This document shows, piece after piece, positions 16,591 to 24,895 of a DNA stretch of 33,661 nucleotides (position 1 is the first letter of the stretch; each line of letters begins with the position of its first letter). The notes under the pieces were generated by a model that had not been told where the DNA came from, made no database searches, and saw nothing but the letters and a program-made list of their open reading frames with translations. Source of the DNA: Proteobacteria bacterium UBA2133 (GTDB lineage: Bacteria > Pseudomonadota > Gammaproteobacteria > Arenicellales > UBA868); assembly GCA_002327725.1 (NCBI GenBank), contig DCXP01000090.1:1-33661 (forward strand). Reading direction: 5' to 3'. The position numbers and the translations under genes were made by a program.

Positions 16591-17723
16591 ATGCCAGCTT
16601 CCGAAACATCCCGGGAGCCGTGCTGGTCGGCACGGTTTTTCTGGTGCTGGCGCTCTTGGTCGCGCCAGCGGCGGACCTGGGCTGGGGAGAACTGGCGGGC
16701 GCGTGGCCTGGGATTGGCGCCCTCGCGGGCGTGTTGATTCTTTCACTCGTGCCAGCATCAACGCACGCGGTGTCACGCCTGCTGCAACTGGCGCTATTGT
16801 TGGCAGCACTGTACGGCGTTGTCGGTCTGGTGGATTCGTCCGCCATCAGCGGTTCGGCAGGTGCCGGGTTCTGGCTGCTGGTGGTGGCGCTTGGTTTTGC
16901 CGTATGGCACGTCATGCAGCGGTTTACAACGGGTGAGCCCAAAGGACCGCTGTCGCTGGCACTCTATCGGGTATTGGTGCCCGGAATTTTCGGTATCTGG
17001 TTTCTCACGCTGTGGGAACTGGTGACCGTCGGTTTCGGCATTCCACGGGTATTGCTACCGCCGCCCAGTCTGGTGGGGGATGCCATTACGGATTCGCTCA
17101 GCGTACTTGCAGCCGACTTTCAGCAGACTGTGGTGCGTGCGGTTATCCCCGGCTTTGTGATCGGCAACCTCGCGGGATTCACAGCCGCGCTTGCCGCAGA
17201 CCGGTGGGCTTTTCTGGGCCGGGGCCTGCTGCCGGTGGGGAATCTGGTCAGTGCCATCCCGATCATCGGGATCGCACCGATCATGGTGATGTGGTTTGGA
17301 TTCGACTGGCAATCCAAGGCAGCAGTCGTAGTGATCATGACATTTTTTCCGATGCTGGTGAATACCATCAGCGGGCTGCGCAGCTCAGGCGCGATGGAGC
17401 TCGACCTGATGCGCTCCATCGGCGCCAGTCACTGGCAGGCCTTCGTCCGGGTGCGCCTGCCCAATGCGCTGCCTTTTATCTTTAATGCGCTGAAGATCAA
17501 TTCTGCCCTGGCATTGATCGGCGCGATTGTGGCGGAATTTTTCGGCACCCCGATTGTCGGCATCGGATTTCGGATTTCGACCGAAGTTGGAAGAATGAAT
17601 ATGGAGATGGTCTGGGCATCGATCGCACTGGCGGCCGTGTCCGGATCCGTGTTCTATGGTTTACTGGCGGTAGCGGAGAGGCGGGCCACTTTCTGGCACC
17701 CCTCTTTCCGGAGACTGTCGTAA
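16587..17723 (+). CDS. ABC importer permease 2, NitT/TauT family, with extra N-terminal helices
   Basis: A 378-residue permease that is about 110-120 residues longer than the usual family member. The N-terminal 115 residues contain about four extra hydrophobic helices (for example VGTVFLVLALLVAPAADLGW, LLQLALLLAALYGVVGLVD and GFWLLVVALGFAVWHVM). The standard permease core starts near residue 128. The coupling loop is around residues 275-293 (MRSIGASHWQAFVRVRLP), followed by NALPFIFNALKINSALALIG. GTG start at 16587 overlaps the preceding stop by 4 bases. It should pair with permease 1 as a heterodimer; the role of the extra helices is unknown. Confidence 0.88.
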   Translation: MNASFRNIPGAVLVGTVFLVLALLVAPAADLGWGELAGAWPGIGALAGVLILSLVPASTHAVSRLLQLALLLAALYGVVGLVDSSAISGSAGAGFWLLVVALGFAVWHVMQRFTTGEPKGPLSLALYRVLVPGIFGIWFLTLWELVTVGFGIPRVLLPPPSLVGDAITDSLSVLAADFQQTVVRAVIPGFVIGNLAGFTAALAADRWAFLGRGLLPVGNLVSAIPIIGIAPIMVMWFGFDWQSKAAVVVIMTFFPMLVNTISGLRSSGAMELDLMRSIGASHWQAFVRVRLPNALPFIFNALKINSALALIGAIVAEFFGTPIVGIGFRISTEVGRMNMEMVWASIALAAVSGSVFYGLLAVAERRATFWHPSFRRLS

Positions 17724-17769
17724 AGGCGCCCTTGACCGGGCACGATCAACCAATCAGAGGAGGTTAAAC

Positions 17770-18756
17770 ATGAGACACAAGATTACGACCCTCATCCTGG
17801 CTGTTTCAGTGGGCATGGTCAGTACCGTGACCCTGGCGGCCGATAAAGTCACACTGCAGTTGAAGTGGGTTACCCAGGCACAGTTCGCGGGCTACTTCGT
17901 TGCCAAAGACAAGGGTTTTTACAAGGAAGAAGGCCTTGATGTCACGATCAAGCCCGGTGGCCCCGACGTCGCGCCGCCGCAGGTGATCGCCGGTGGCGGT
18001 GCCGATGTGATCATCGACTGGATGCCGGCTGCCCTGGCCTCACGGGAGAAGGGCCTGGCGCTGGTGAATATCGCGCAGCCCTTCAAGCGTTCCGGCATGA
18101 TGCTGACCTGCCGCAAAGACAGCGGCGTGAAAACGCCGTCTGACTTCCCGGGCCGGACCCTGGGGGTCTGGTTCTACGGCAACGAGTATCCGTTCCTGAG
18201 CTGGATGAGCCAGCTTGGTGTGCCCACCGACGGCAGCGCCCAGGGCGTGACCGTGCTCAAGCAGGGCTTCAACGTAGATCCGATTCTGCAGAAGCAGGCG
18301 GACTGCGTATCCACCATGACCTATAACGAATACTGGCAGATCATCGACGCGGGTCTGGGTGCGGATGAACTGGTGACCTTCAAGTACGAAGACCAGGGCG
18401 TGGCGACACTGGAAGACGGCCTGTATGTCCTTGAAGACAATCTCAAGGATCCGGCTTTCGTGGACAAAATGGCACGCTTTGTTCGCGCCTCGATGAAAGG
18501 CTGGGCCTGGGCGCGTGAGAACAGCGACGCCGCGGCGGATATCGTGCTCGAGAACGACGAGACCGGCGCCCAGACTGAGAAGCACCAGCGCCGCATGATG
18601 GGTGAGATCAACAAGCTCACGGCCGGCGGGGGCAAGCTCGTCGAAGGCGACTATGAACGCACCGTCGCCACCCTGATGAGTGGAGGTTCTGATCCCGTCA
18701 TATCGAAAGCGCCGTCCGGTGCCTGGTCGCATGCTGTGTGGGATGCGGCGTTCTAG
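17770..18756 (+). CDS. ABC importer substrate-binding protein, NMT1/THI5-like
   Basis: A 328-residue periplasmic protein with a clear signal peptide (about residues 1-23, MRHK then ITTLILAVSVGMVS, cleavage after LAA). The mature part begins VTLQLKWVTQAQFAGYFVAK, the hallmark of NMT1/THI5-like binding proteins such as ThiY, which bind pyrimidine precursors, and relatives that bind taurine or nitrate. The later segment TMTYNEYWQIIDAGLG also fits. AGAGGAGG 8 bases before ATG 17770 is a strong ribosome binding site. TTGACC...GATCAA at 17732-17749 in the short leader resembles a RutR site with wrong spacing. A pyrimidine substrate is inferred from the fold and the surrounding genes. Confidence 0.88.
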   Translation: MRHKITTLILAVSVGMVSTVTLAADKVTLQLKWVTQAQFAGYFVAKDKGFYKEEGLDVTIKPGGPDVAPPQVIAGGGADVIIDWMPAALASREKGLALVNIAQPFKRSGMMLTCRKDSGVKTPSDFPGRTLGVWFYGNEYPFLSWMSQLGVPTDGSAQGVTVLKQGFNVDPILQKQADCVSTMTYNEYWQIIDAGLGADELVTFKYEDQGVATLEDGLYVLEDNLKDPAFVDKMARFVRASMKGWAWARENSDAAADIVLENDETGAQTEKHQRRMMGEINKLTAGGGKLVEGDYERTVATLMSGGSDPVISKAPSGAWSHAVWDAAF

Positions 18757-18796
18757 TTGACGATGGCCTGAAGGCTGGAAAAAGAGCAGGGCGACA

Positions 18797-18841
18797 GGCA
18801 GGAAAGCCCCGACTTCACCACGAGGTCGGGGTTTGCCTGCC
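18797..18841. terminator. Large hairpin after the ABC operon, terminator or attenuator
   Basis: GGCAGGAAAGCCCCGAC (18797-18813) is nearly the reverse complement of GTCGGGGTTTGCCTGCC (18825-18841); the inner stem CCCCGAC/GTCGGGG is extended by further pairs to a small loop and is flanked by AAA and TTT. This is a typical bidirectional terminator core, placed between the binding-protein gene and preT. Confidence 0.75.
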
Positions 18842-18934
18842 GCGCCTGGTTTAACAGTTGACTCTGGACCGGTCTGTATCGGGGCGGCCCGCTTGCCGCT
18901 CTGGCGGGCTCTTACGGGTCAAAGGGGTTGAAAC

Positions 18935-20281
18935 GTGGAACTTATTGCAACAGCGCATAGCGGACAGCCCGGAGTTGCACCGGGCCGGCTCGAAGAAGAG
19001 GACTGTCAGCGCAATTTTTGTGAAATGCATACCCCGCTTGAGGGGAATGCGGCGAGGGTAGAGGCGGAGCGATGTTACTTCTGCTTTGACGCACCCTGCA
19101 CCGAGGCGTGTCCGACCGGAATCGATATTCCCGGATTCATCCGCATGATCGCGAACGGAAATCCCGTTGGCGCAGCGGGACTCATCCTCGAAGAGAACAT
19201 CATGGGTGGCACCTGCGCCAGGGCCTGCCCTGTTGAAACCCTCTGTGAGGGTGTTTGTGTGCGCAATCACGGAGACGATCGCGCGGTCAATATCGGGCTG
19301 CTGCAGCGGTACGCTGTGGATGAGGCGCTTGAGCAAAAGCCCACGTTTTTTACCCGCGCTGAAAAAACCGGCCGGACGATCGGAGTCGTGGGTGCGGGAC
19401 CGGCAGGACTTGCGTGCGCGCACCGGCTGGCGGTGCTTGGCCACGATGTCGTGATCTACGAAGCCAGGTCAAAGTCCGGGGGCTTGAATGAATACGGTCT
19501 TGCTGCCTATAAAATGCTGAACGGATTCGCTCAACGCGAAGCCGACTTCATTACATCGGTCGGCGGCATCGAGATTGTTCACGATACGGTACTGGGGAAA
19601 AACGCCACCCTTGCTGAGTTGCAGGAGCGCCACGACGCGCTCTTTCTGGGGATCGGACTCGGCGCCGGTAATGCGCTTGGGATTCCGGGTGAAGACAGCA
19701 TGGGAGTTGTCGATGCCGTAGGGTTTATTGATGAACTCCGACAGGCTTCTACGCTCTCTTCCGTTCCGGTCGGCCGGCAGGTGGTTGTGATTGGCGGGGG
19801 AATGACCGCGATTGATGCCGCGGTGCAGGCCCGGCTGCTGGGAGCCGAGGAAGTATCTATCGTGTATCGGCGCGGCCTACAGGACATGAAAGCCAGCATT
19901 GTCGAGCAGGAGTTTGCAAAGATCCGCGGCGTTTCCATCCGCTATTGGGCCCAGCCGGTTGCGGTCGTCCTTGAGGACGGCCGGGCAGCTGGAGTCGAGT
20001 TTCGTACAACGGGTAATTCTGCCAACGGGGACCGGTTTGTGGTGCCGGCGGACATGGTCTTGAAGGCTATCGGCCAGGGACCGCATCTCGTCCGGACCGG
20101 GCAGGATCAGAGTTTTGCGCTGGAGGGTGATCGGTTGATCGTTGATGAGCATCGACAGACTTCGTGCCTGGGAATCTGGGCCGGCGGAGACTGTATTGCC
20201 GGGGGTGATGACCTCACCGTGAGCGCCGTCCAGGACGGAAAAGTCGCCGCAAACGCGATCCACAACGCGCTGTCTGCCTGA
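18935..20281 (+). CDS. preT: NAD-dependent dihydropyrimidine dehydrogenase, FAD/Fe-S subunit PreT
   Basis: PreT accepts electrons from NADH and passes them to PreA, which reduces uracil or thymine. The 448-residue protein is GltD-like. N-terminal cysteines for two Fe-S clusters are at C47, C50, C55, C59 (RCYFCFDAPCTEACPTGID) and C94, C98, C104, C108. An FAD-binding GxGxxG motif is present (VGAGPAGLACAHRL, from about 152), and a second dinucleotide motif binds NAD(H) (VVVIGGGMTAIDAA, near 285). The C-terminal GGDCIAGGDDLTVSAVQDGK closes the FAD site. Start GTG 18935 follows AAGGGG by about 7 bases. The leader contains a second stem, GCCCGC/GCGGGC (18887-18892, 18904-18909). Confidence 0.94.
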   Translation: MELIATAHSGQPGVAPGRLEEEDCQRNFCEMHTPLEGNAARVEAERCYFCFDAPCTEACPTGIDIPGFIRMIANGNPVGAAGLILEENIMGGTCARACPVETLCEGVCVRNHGDDRAVNIGLLQRYAVDEALEQKPTFFTRAEKTGRTIGVVGAGPAGLACAHRLAVLGHDVVIYEARSKSGGLNEYGLAAYKMLNGFAQREADFITSVGGIEIVHDTVLGKNATLAELQERHDALFLGIGLGAGNALGIPGEDSMGVVDAVGFIDELRQASTLSSVPVGRQVVVIGGGMTAIDAAVQARLLGAEEVSIVYRRGLQDMKASIVEQEFAKIRGVSIRYWAQPVAVVLEDGRAAGVEFRTTGNSANGDRFVVPADMVLKAIGQGPHLVRTGQDQSFALEGDRLIVDEHRQTSCLGIWAGGDCIAGGDDLTVSAVQDGKVAANAIHNALSA

Positions 20282-20350
20282 GGCTTCCCTGCAGTGACTA
20301 AAAAGAACCTGGCGGAAGATCAACCCTAGAGAAGCGATGGCGAATGCAGC

Positions 20351-20368
20351 GTAGAGGGTGTAGAGGGT
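20351..20368 (+). repeat. Tandem 9-base repeat in the purine-rich preA leader
   Basis: GTAGAGGGT occurs twice back to back (20351-20359, 20360-20368), followed by AGAGATCAGAGATTAGA, within the 118-base preT-preA gap. The strand is almost pure purine. It may serve as a translation-enhancing leader or be fortuitous. Confidence 0.6.
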
Positions 20369-20399
20369 AGAGATCAGAGATTAGAAAGAGGAAAGACCG

Positions 20400-21710
20400 A
20401 TGAGTGACCTCAGGACCAATTTTGTGGGGATCGAATCCCCGAACCCATTCTGGCTGGCCTCCGCGCCGCCCACCGATAAAGCCTACAACGTCAACCGTGC
20501 CTTTGAGGCGGGCTGGGGCGGCGTGGTCTGGAAGACACTTGGCGAAGATGGTCCGCCCATTGTGAATGTCAGCGGACCCCGGTACGAGGCGCTGCACGGC
20601 AAGGACCGCAGTGTGATCGGTTTCAACAATATTGAACTGATTACTGACCGGCCTTTGCAGGCAAACCTTCACGAGATCGCGCAGGTTAAAAAAGACTGGC
20701 CTGACCGCGCTGTGGTGGTCTCCCTGATGGTGCCCTGTCAGGAGGCCGCATGGAAATCCATCCTGGCCCAGGTAGAAGATACCGGAGCCGATGGCCTCGA
20801 GCTCAATTTCGGCTGTCCCCACGGCATGTCGGAGCGCGGCATGGGTTCGGCGGTAGGCCAGGTTCCCGAGTATGTCGAGATGGTCACCGTCTGGTGCAAG
20901 CAGTATTCACGGCTGCCCGTCATCGTGAAGCTTACGCCGAATGTGACGAACATCCGCCAGCCCGCGCGCGCAGCCAAGAAGGGCGGCGCCGATGCGGTCT
21001 CGCTGATCAATACCATTAACTCCGTCATGTCGGTCGATCTGGACTCGCTGAGCATCAACCCCACCATTGACCACATGGGAACCCACGGCGGTTACTGCGG
21101 CCCGGCGGTGAAGCCGATCGCCCTGCACATGGTGTCGGATCTCGCCCGGGATTCAGAGTGTGAGGGACTACCCATCTCGGCAATCGGAGGTATCAGCAAC
21201 TGGCGTGATGCGGCGGAATTCCTGCTGCTCGGGGCCGGCAATGTCCAGGTCTGTACGGCTGCGATGACCCACGGCTTCAAGATTGTCGATGACATGATTG
21301 ATGGGTTGGGCCGCTATATGGCGGAAAAGGGCTTTGCATCCGTAGCCGATGCGATCGGGCGTGCGATTCCGTCGTTGACGGACTGGCAGCACCTTAACCT
21401 CAATTACACGGTAAAGGCGCAGATTGATCAGGACTTGTGCATCAAGTGCGGTCGGTGCCATATTGTCTGCGAGGACGCATCGCACCAGGCAATCCGCGCG
21501 CGGAACAACGGAGAGCGCCGTTATGAAGTCATTGAAGAGGAGTGTGTTGGCTGCAACCTCTGTGTGACCGTCTGCCCGGTCGAGAACTGCCTGACCCTGC
21601 GAAGTCTGACGAACGAAATCGACGCCCGAACGGGCCTGATGGTCAAGCCGGACGACAAACTGCAGTGGACTGCACATCCCAACAACCCGATGGCCAACCC
21701 TGACCCGTAA
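20400..21710 (+). CDS. preA: NAD-dependent dihydropyrimidine dehydrogenase, catalytic subunit PreA
   Basis: PreA holds the FMN site where uracil and thymine are reduced to the 5,6-dihydro forms. The 436-residue protein has a dihydroorotate-dehydrogenase-like barrel (about 1-330), with the active-site loop NFGCPHGMSERGMG containing the catalytic cysteine C139. At the C-terminus is a 2x[4Fe-4S] ferredoxin domain with CIKCGRCHIVCED and CVGCNLCVTVCPV. This arrangement matches the C-terminal half of eukaryotic dihydropyrimidine dehydrogenase and bacterial PreA/PydA. AGAGGAAAG precedes ATG 20400. Together with preT upstream it makes the complete enzyme. Confidence 0.95.
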   Translation: MSDLRTNFVGIESPNPFWLASAPPTDKAYNVNRAFEAGWGGVVWKTLGEDGPPIVNVSGPRYEALHGKDRSVIGFNNIELITDRPLQANLHEIAQVKKDWPDRAVVVSLMVPCQEAAWKSILAQVEDTGADGLELNFGCPHGMSERGMGSAVGQVPEYVEMVTVWCKQYSRLPVIVKLTPNVTNIRQPARAAKKGGADAVSLINTINSVMSVDLDSLSINPTIDHMGTHGGYCGPAVKPIALHMVSDLARDSECEGLPISAIGGISNWRDAAEFLLLGAGNVQVCTAAMTHGFKIVDDMIDGLGRYMAEKGFASVADAIGRAIPSLTDWQHLNLNYTVKAQIDQDLCIKCGRCHIVCEDASHQAIRARNNGERRYEVIEEECVGCNLCVTVCPVENCLTLRSLTNEIDARTGLMVKPDDKLQWTAHPNNPMANPDP

Positions 21711-21771
21711 CCGGCGGGCCCCAAGAGAACAACGCTTATTCATCTACTGGAAATCTGAAAGGACAAAGAAA

Positions 21772-23115
21772 ATGGCACAGCAGCAACAGCAGTTGGTCGA
21801 CCGGGATGCAGCCCATCTTGTGCATCCTTTACATAACCCGGCGGCGCATGCGTCCGCACGTGTCTGGGCAGGAGGCGAAGGGGCTTACCTGATCGATGCT
21901 GACGGGAATCGTTTCATCGATTGCCTCTCCGGACTCTGGAACAACACCGCGGGAAACGGCCGCCATGAACTGGCTGATGCCGCTTCCAAACAGATGCGCG
22001 AGATGGGGTTTGCATCCGGTTACACCGGCAGCACCAATCCGCGGGCGATTGAACTCGCCGAACGTCTGGCCGGTCTTAGCTATCCCGATATCAACCACTT
22101 CTACCTCACCTCGGGTGGCGGTGAGGCCACTGACAGCAACATCAAGATGGCCCGCTATTACTGGAAGGTTCGGGGGAAACCTGAAAAAACAAAAGTCATC
22201 TCCAGAATCTGGGGCTATCACGGTGTGACCCTTGCCGCGATGTGTGCGACCGGTATTGCGCCGTACTGGGGAATGTTTGAGCCGCGGATACCTGGGTTTG
22301 TTCATATTCCCAGCCCGTATCCCTACCTGTACGAGGCGCCCGAGGGTGCCGAAAGTCAGGGGATCGCGGCCGCCAATGAACTTGAGAAAAAAATTCTGGA
22401 AGAAGGCGCTGATACCGTTGCGATGTTTATTGCCGAACCGGTGCAGGGCGCCGGCGGTGTCGTCGTTCCCCAGGATGATTATTTTCCCCGCATCCGGGAG
22501 ATTTGCGACCAGTATGATGTGCTGCTGGTATCGGATGAGGTCATTACCGGCTTTGGCCGGACCGGCAAGATGTTCGGCCTTGAGCACTGGGGTGTCCAGC
22601 CCGACCTCATTCAGTTTGCCAAAGCCGTCACTTCAGGCTATTTCCCGCTGGGCGGTATTGGCATCAGCGATGAGATTGCCGGTGCGATGAACGAGAGCGG
22701 CTCACCCTGGATGCATGCCTATACCTATAGTTCGCACCCGGTCGGCTGCGCAGTCGCGCTGGCGATGCTTGACATCATCGAACGCGAGCAGTTCGTTGAG
22801 CAGGCCCGCAGCAAAGGACAACGCCTGCTCGTGAAACTGAAAGACGCGCTTGCCGATCATCCGCACGTGGGGGACGTACGTGGACTGGGGATGATGTGCG
22901 GTGTGGAGTATGTGCAGGACAAGGCGACCAAGACGCCATTCGATGCGGGTGATGCGGTGGGCGCGCGGATTCACGCCGAGACCGTGGATCGCGGCATGTT
23001 CTCGCGGGTGCGCGGCGACGTCTACTGTATTGCGCCGCCGATCGTGACCGATGAAGAGACCCTCGACCGGATTCCCGAGATACTGGCTGAGGCAACCCGA
23101 GCCGTTCTCGGCTAG
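21772..23115 (+). CDS. Class III aminotransferase, probable beta-alanine transaminase
   Basis: A 447-residue PLP enzyme of the omega-amino-acid:pyruvate transaminase group. Features are the cofactor phosphate site (LTSGGGEATDSN near 112-123), WGYHGVTLAAMC (147-158), D255 in LLVSDEVITGFGRTG and the Schiff-base lysine K284 in QFAKAVTSGYFPLGG. Beta-alanine to malonic semialdehyde is the expected last step of reductive uracil breakdown, and its position 61 bases after preA supports this. Related enzymes use putrescine, taurine or other omega-amines, so substrate is inferred from context. GAAAGGACAAAGAA precedes ATG 21772. Confidence 0.88.
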   Translation: MAQQQQQLVDRDAAHLVHPLHNPAAHASARVWAGGEGAYLIDADGNRFIDCLSGLWNNTAGNGRHELADAASKQMREMGFASGYTGSTNPRAIELAERLAGLSYPDINHFYLTSGGGEATDSNIKMARYYWKVRGKPEKTKVISRIWGYHGVTLAAMCATGIAPYWGMFEPRIPGFVHIPSPYPYLYEAPEGAESQGIAAANELEKKILEEGADTVAMFIAEPVQGAGGVVVPQDDYFPRIREICDQYDVLLVSDEVITGFGRTGKMFGLEHWGVQPDLIQFAKAVTSGYFPLGGIGISDEIAGAMNESGSPWMHAYTYSSHPVGCAVALAMLDIIEREQFVEQARSKGQRLLVKLKDALADHPHVGDVRGLGMMCGVEYVQDKATKTPFDAGDAVGARIHAETVDRGMFSRVRGDVYCIAPPIVTDEETLDRIPEILAEATRAVLG

Positions 23116-23141
23116 GCGTTTTCTTTGAAGCAGAGGAGGAG

Positions 23142-23158
23142 CCCGGCGGCGAGCCGGG
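23142..23158. terminator. GC-rich hairpin after the aminotransferase gene
   Basis: CCCGGC (23142-23147), loop GGCGA and GCCGGG (23153-23158) form a stable 6-bp stem, 26 bases after the stop codon. No U-run follows, so this may be an intercistronic stabilising structure, not a full terminator. It separates the pyrimidine genes from the mttB homologue. Confidence 0.4.
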
Positions 23159-23259
23159 TCGCGCCTTCGTATGCGCCCGACGCTTTGACTCTGGTATCCC
23201 GTCAGGCGCTTTGCCATCCTCTGGGCCCGTAGGCCATTGATGGAAGGGGATCGTGCAGG

Positions 23260-24831
23260 ATGTCTGACAACCCGGGGAGCACCCGGTCGGGTCGGGGCAG
23301 CCGCAAGCGGGCCCGCGAGGACCGCAAAGCCGCCCGCGCTGCGCCGGCCCGGGTGGCACAACTGCCGTTTGGACCCCTCGTTAACAGCTATCCACCGCTT
23401 GGGCCTCTGACCGAGGAACAGCTCGAGCTCATTCACCAGGCCTCACTGGACCTTCTTCGTGACCCAGGGATTGAGGTGATGAGCCAGAGGGTGAGAAACG
23501 CCTTTGAGCGCGAAGGGGCAAAGATTGATGAGGACCGTGACGTAGTCCTTGCCGATCCCGAGATGATTCTCGAACTTGTGGCCCGCGCTCCCAGCACGTT
23601 TACCCTAACGCCGCGCAACGTTGATCACGCCCTGACGCTGGGGGGCAACCAGACCTATTTCGGTATGGTGTCCGGCCCGCCGAATGTGCACGACCGGGTC
23701 GGCGGGCGCCGGGTCGGAAACTTCGCCGACTACCAGAAACTGTTGAGTCTTGGTCAGCACTTCAACGTGATCGCTCTCTTCGGCAACCAGACGGTGGCGA
23801 CCACCGATCTGCCGGTTACGACCCGTCATCTCGACTGTTACCTGGCGAACCTGACGCTGACGGACAAGGTGTTTTCCGCGATCCCGATCGGCGAGGGCCG
23901 GGTAAATGACGCGGCCCATATGCTGGCGCTCGCCCGGGGGGTTGCCCTGGAAGAGCTGCGCGATCAGCCGGGTCTTATCGGCAATATCAACGTGAACTCG
24001 CCCAGAAAACTGGACGAGGCGATGTCCGACGGGGCACTGGCGCTCGCGGCCTTGGGTCAGGCGGTGATTGTGACACCGTTCACGCTTCTGGGCGCGATGA
24101 CGCCGGTAACGATGGCGGCAGGACTGGTGCAGCAGAACGCAGAAGCGCTGTTCGGGATTGCGATGATCCAGCTTTTTCACCCGGGCAGTCCGGTGGTCTA
24201 CGGCGGCTTTACCTCGAACGTCGATATGCGCTCGGGCGCACCGGCGTTTGGTACCCCCGAAAACGCCAAGGCCAACCTCGCCGGCGGCCAGTTGGCGAGA
24301 CGCTATCAGTTGCCATACCGGACCAGCGCCTGCAACGCCTCGAATGTGGTTGATGCGCAGAGTACCTATGAGACCCAGATGGCGCTCTGGGGCGCGGTAA
24401 TGGGCCATGGCAATGTGGTCTACCATGCCGCAGGCTGGCTGGAGGGAGGTCTGGTCGCGTCTTACGAGAAATTTATTCTCGATATTGAGGTGCTGCAGCA
24501 TCTTGCCCACATGCTCTCGCCGATCGACTGTTCCGGGGACGAGCTCGGTGTGGAGGCGATCCGGGATGTGAATCCAGGCGGGCATTTCTTTGGCACCGAG
24601 CACACCATGGCGCGCTATGAGGATGCATTTTATGCGCCGCTGGTGAGCGACTGGCAGAACAACGAGAACTGGCAGGCGGCCGGCAGCCGGGACGCGACGG
24701 AACGGGCCACCACCATCTGGCAATCCATACTGGCAGAGCACGAACCGCCGGCCCTTGATCCTGCTGTGCGCGAGTCCCTCGAAGACTACGTTGCCCGGCG
24801 AAAGGCAGAAATCGGAACCGGCGAGCCCTGA
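23260..24831 (+). CDS. MttB-family (trimethylamine methyltransferase-like) protein, non-pyrrolysine
   Basis: The 523-residue protein belongs to the MttB/COG5598 group of corrinoid-protein methyltransferases with a TIM-barrel fold. A basic N-terminal tail (1-40) precedes LTEEQLELIHQASLDLLRDPGIEV, the usual family opening. The middle carries VVYGGFTSNVDMRSGAP and the C-terminal part EVLQHLAHMLSP. There is no in-frame amber codon, so it is not the pyrrolysine-dependent trimethylamine enzyme; such members demethylate glycine betaine, proline betaine or carnitine, but most are uncharacterised. No corrinoid protein gene is adjacent. It follows the pyrimidine genes after a 144-base gap with a GC hairpin, so co-transcription is uncertain. 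Confidence 0.85.
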   Translation: MSDNPGSTRSGRGSRKRAREDRKAARAAPARVAQLPFGPLVNSYPPLGPLTEEQLELIHQASLDLLRDPGIEVMSQRVRNAFEREGAKIDEDRDVVLADPEMILELVARAPSTFTLTPRNVDHALTLGGNQTYFGMVSGPPNVHDRVGGRRVGNFADYQKLLSLGQHFNVIALFGNQTVATTDLPVTTRHLDCYLANLTLTDKVFSAIPIGEGRVNDAAHMLALARGVALEELRDQPGLIGNINVNSPRKLDEAMSDGALALAALGQAVIVTPFTLLGAMTPVTMAAGLVQQNAEALFGIAMIQLFHPGSPVVYGGFTSNVDMRSGAPAFGTPENAKANLAGGQLARRYQLPYRTSACNASNVVDAQSTYETQMALWGAVMGHGNVVYHAAGWLEGGLVASYEKFILDIEVLQHLAHMLSPIDCSGDELGVEAIRDVNPGGHFFGTEHTMARYEDAFYAPLVSDWQNNENWQAAGSRDATERATTIWQSILAEHEPPALDPAVRESLEDYVARRKAEIGTGEP

Positions 24832-24895
24832 GCGACTGTTTTGGGGATTCGGGAGAAAATCGCGCAGCGGCGCGGGCTTCACGGACTCCGGACGG

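Noticed and set aside
18040..18732. Minus-strand open frame opposite the NMT1-like binding protein
   Set aside because: No family features; the plus-strand protein is unambiguous.
23605..24882. Long minus-strand open frame (425 codons) opposite the mttB homologue
   Set aside because: It is antisense to a clearly conserved gene, shows no recognisable domain and has a biased Arg/His/Gly composition typical of a GC-rich shadow frame.
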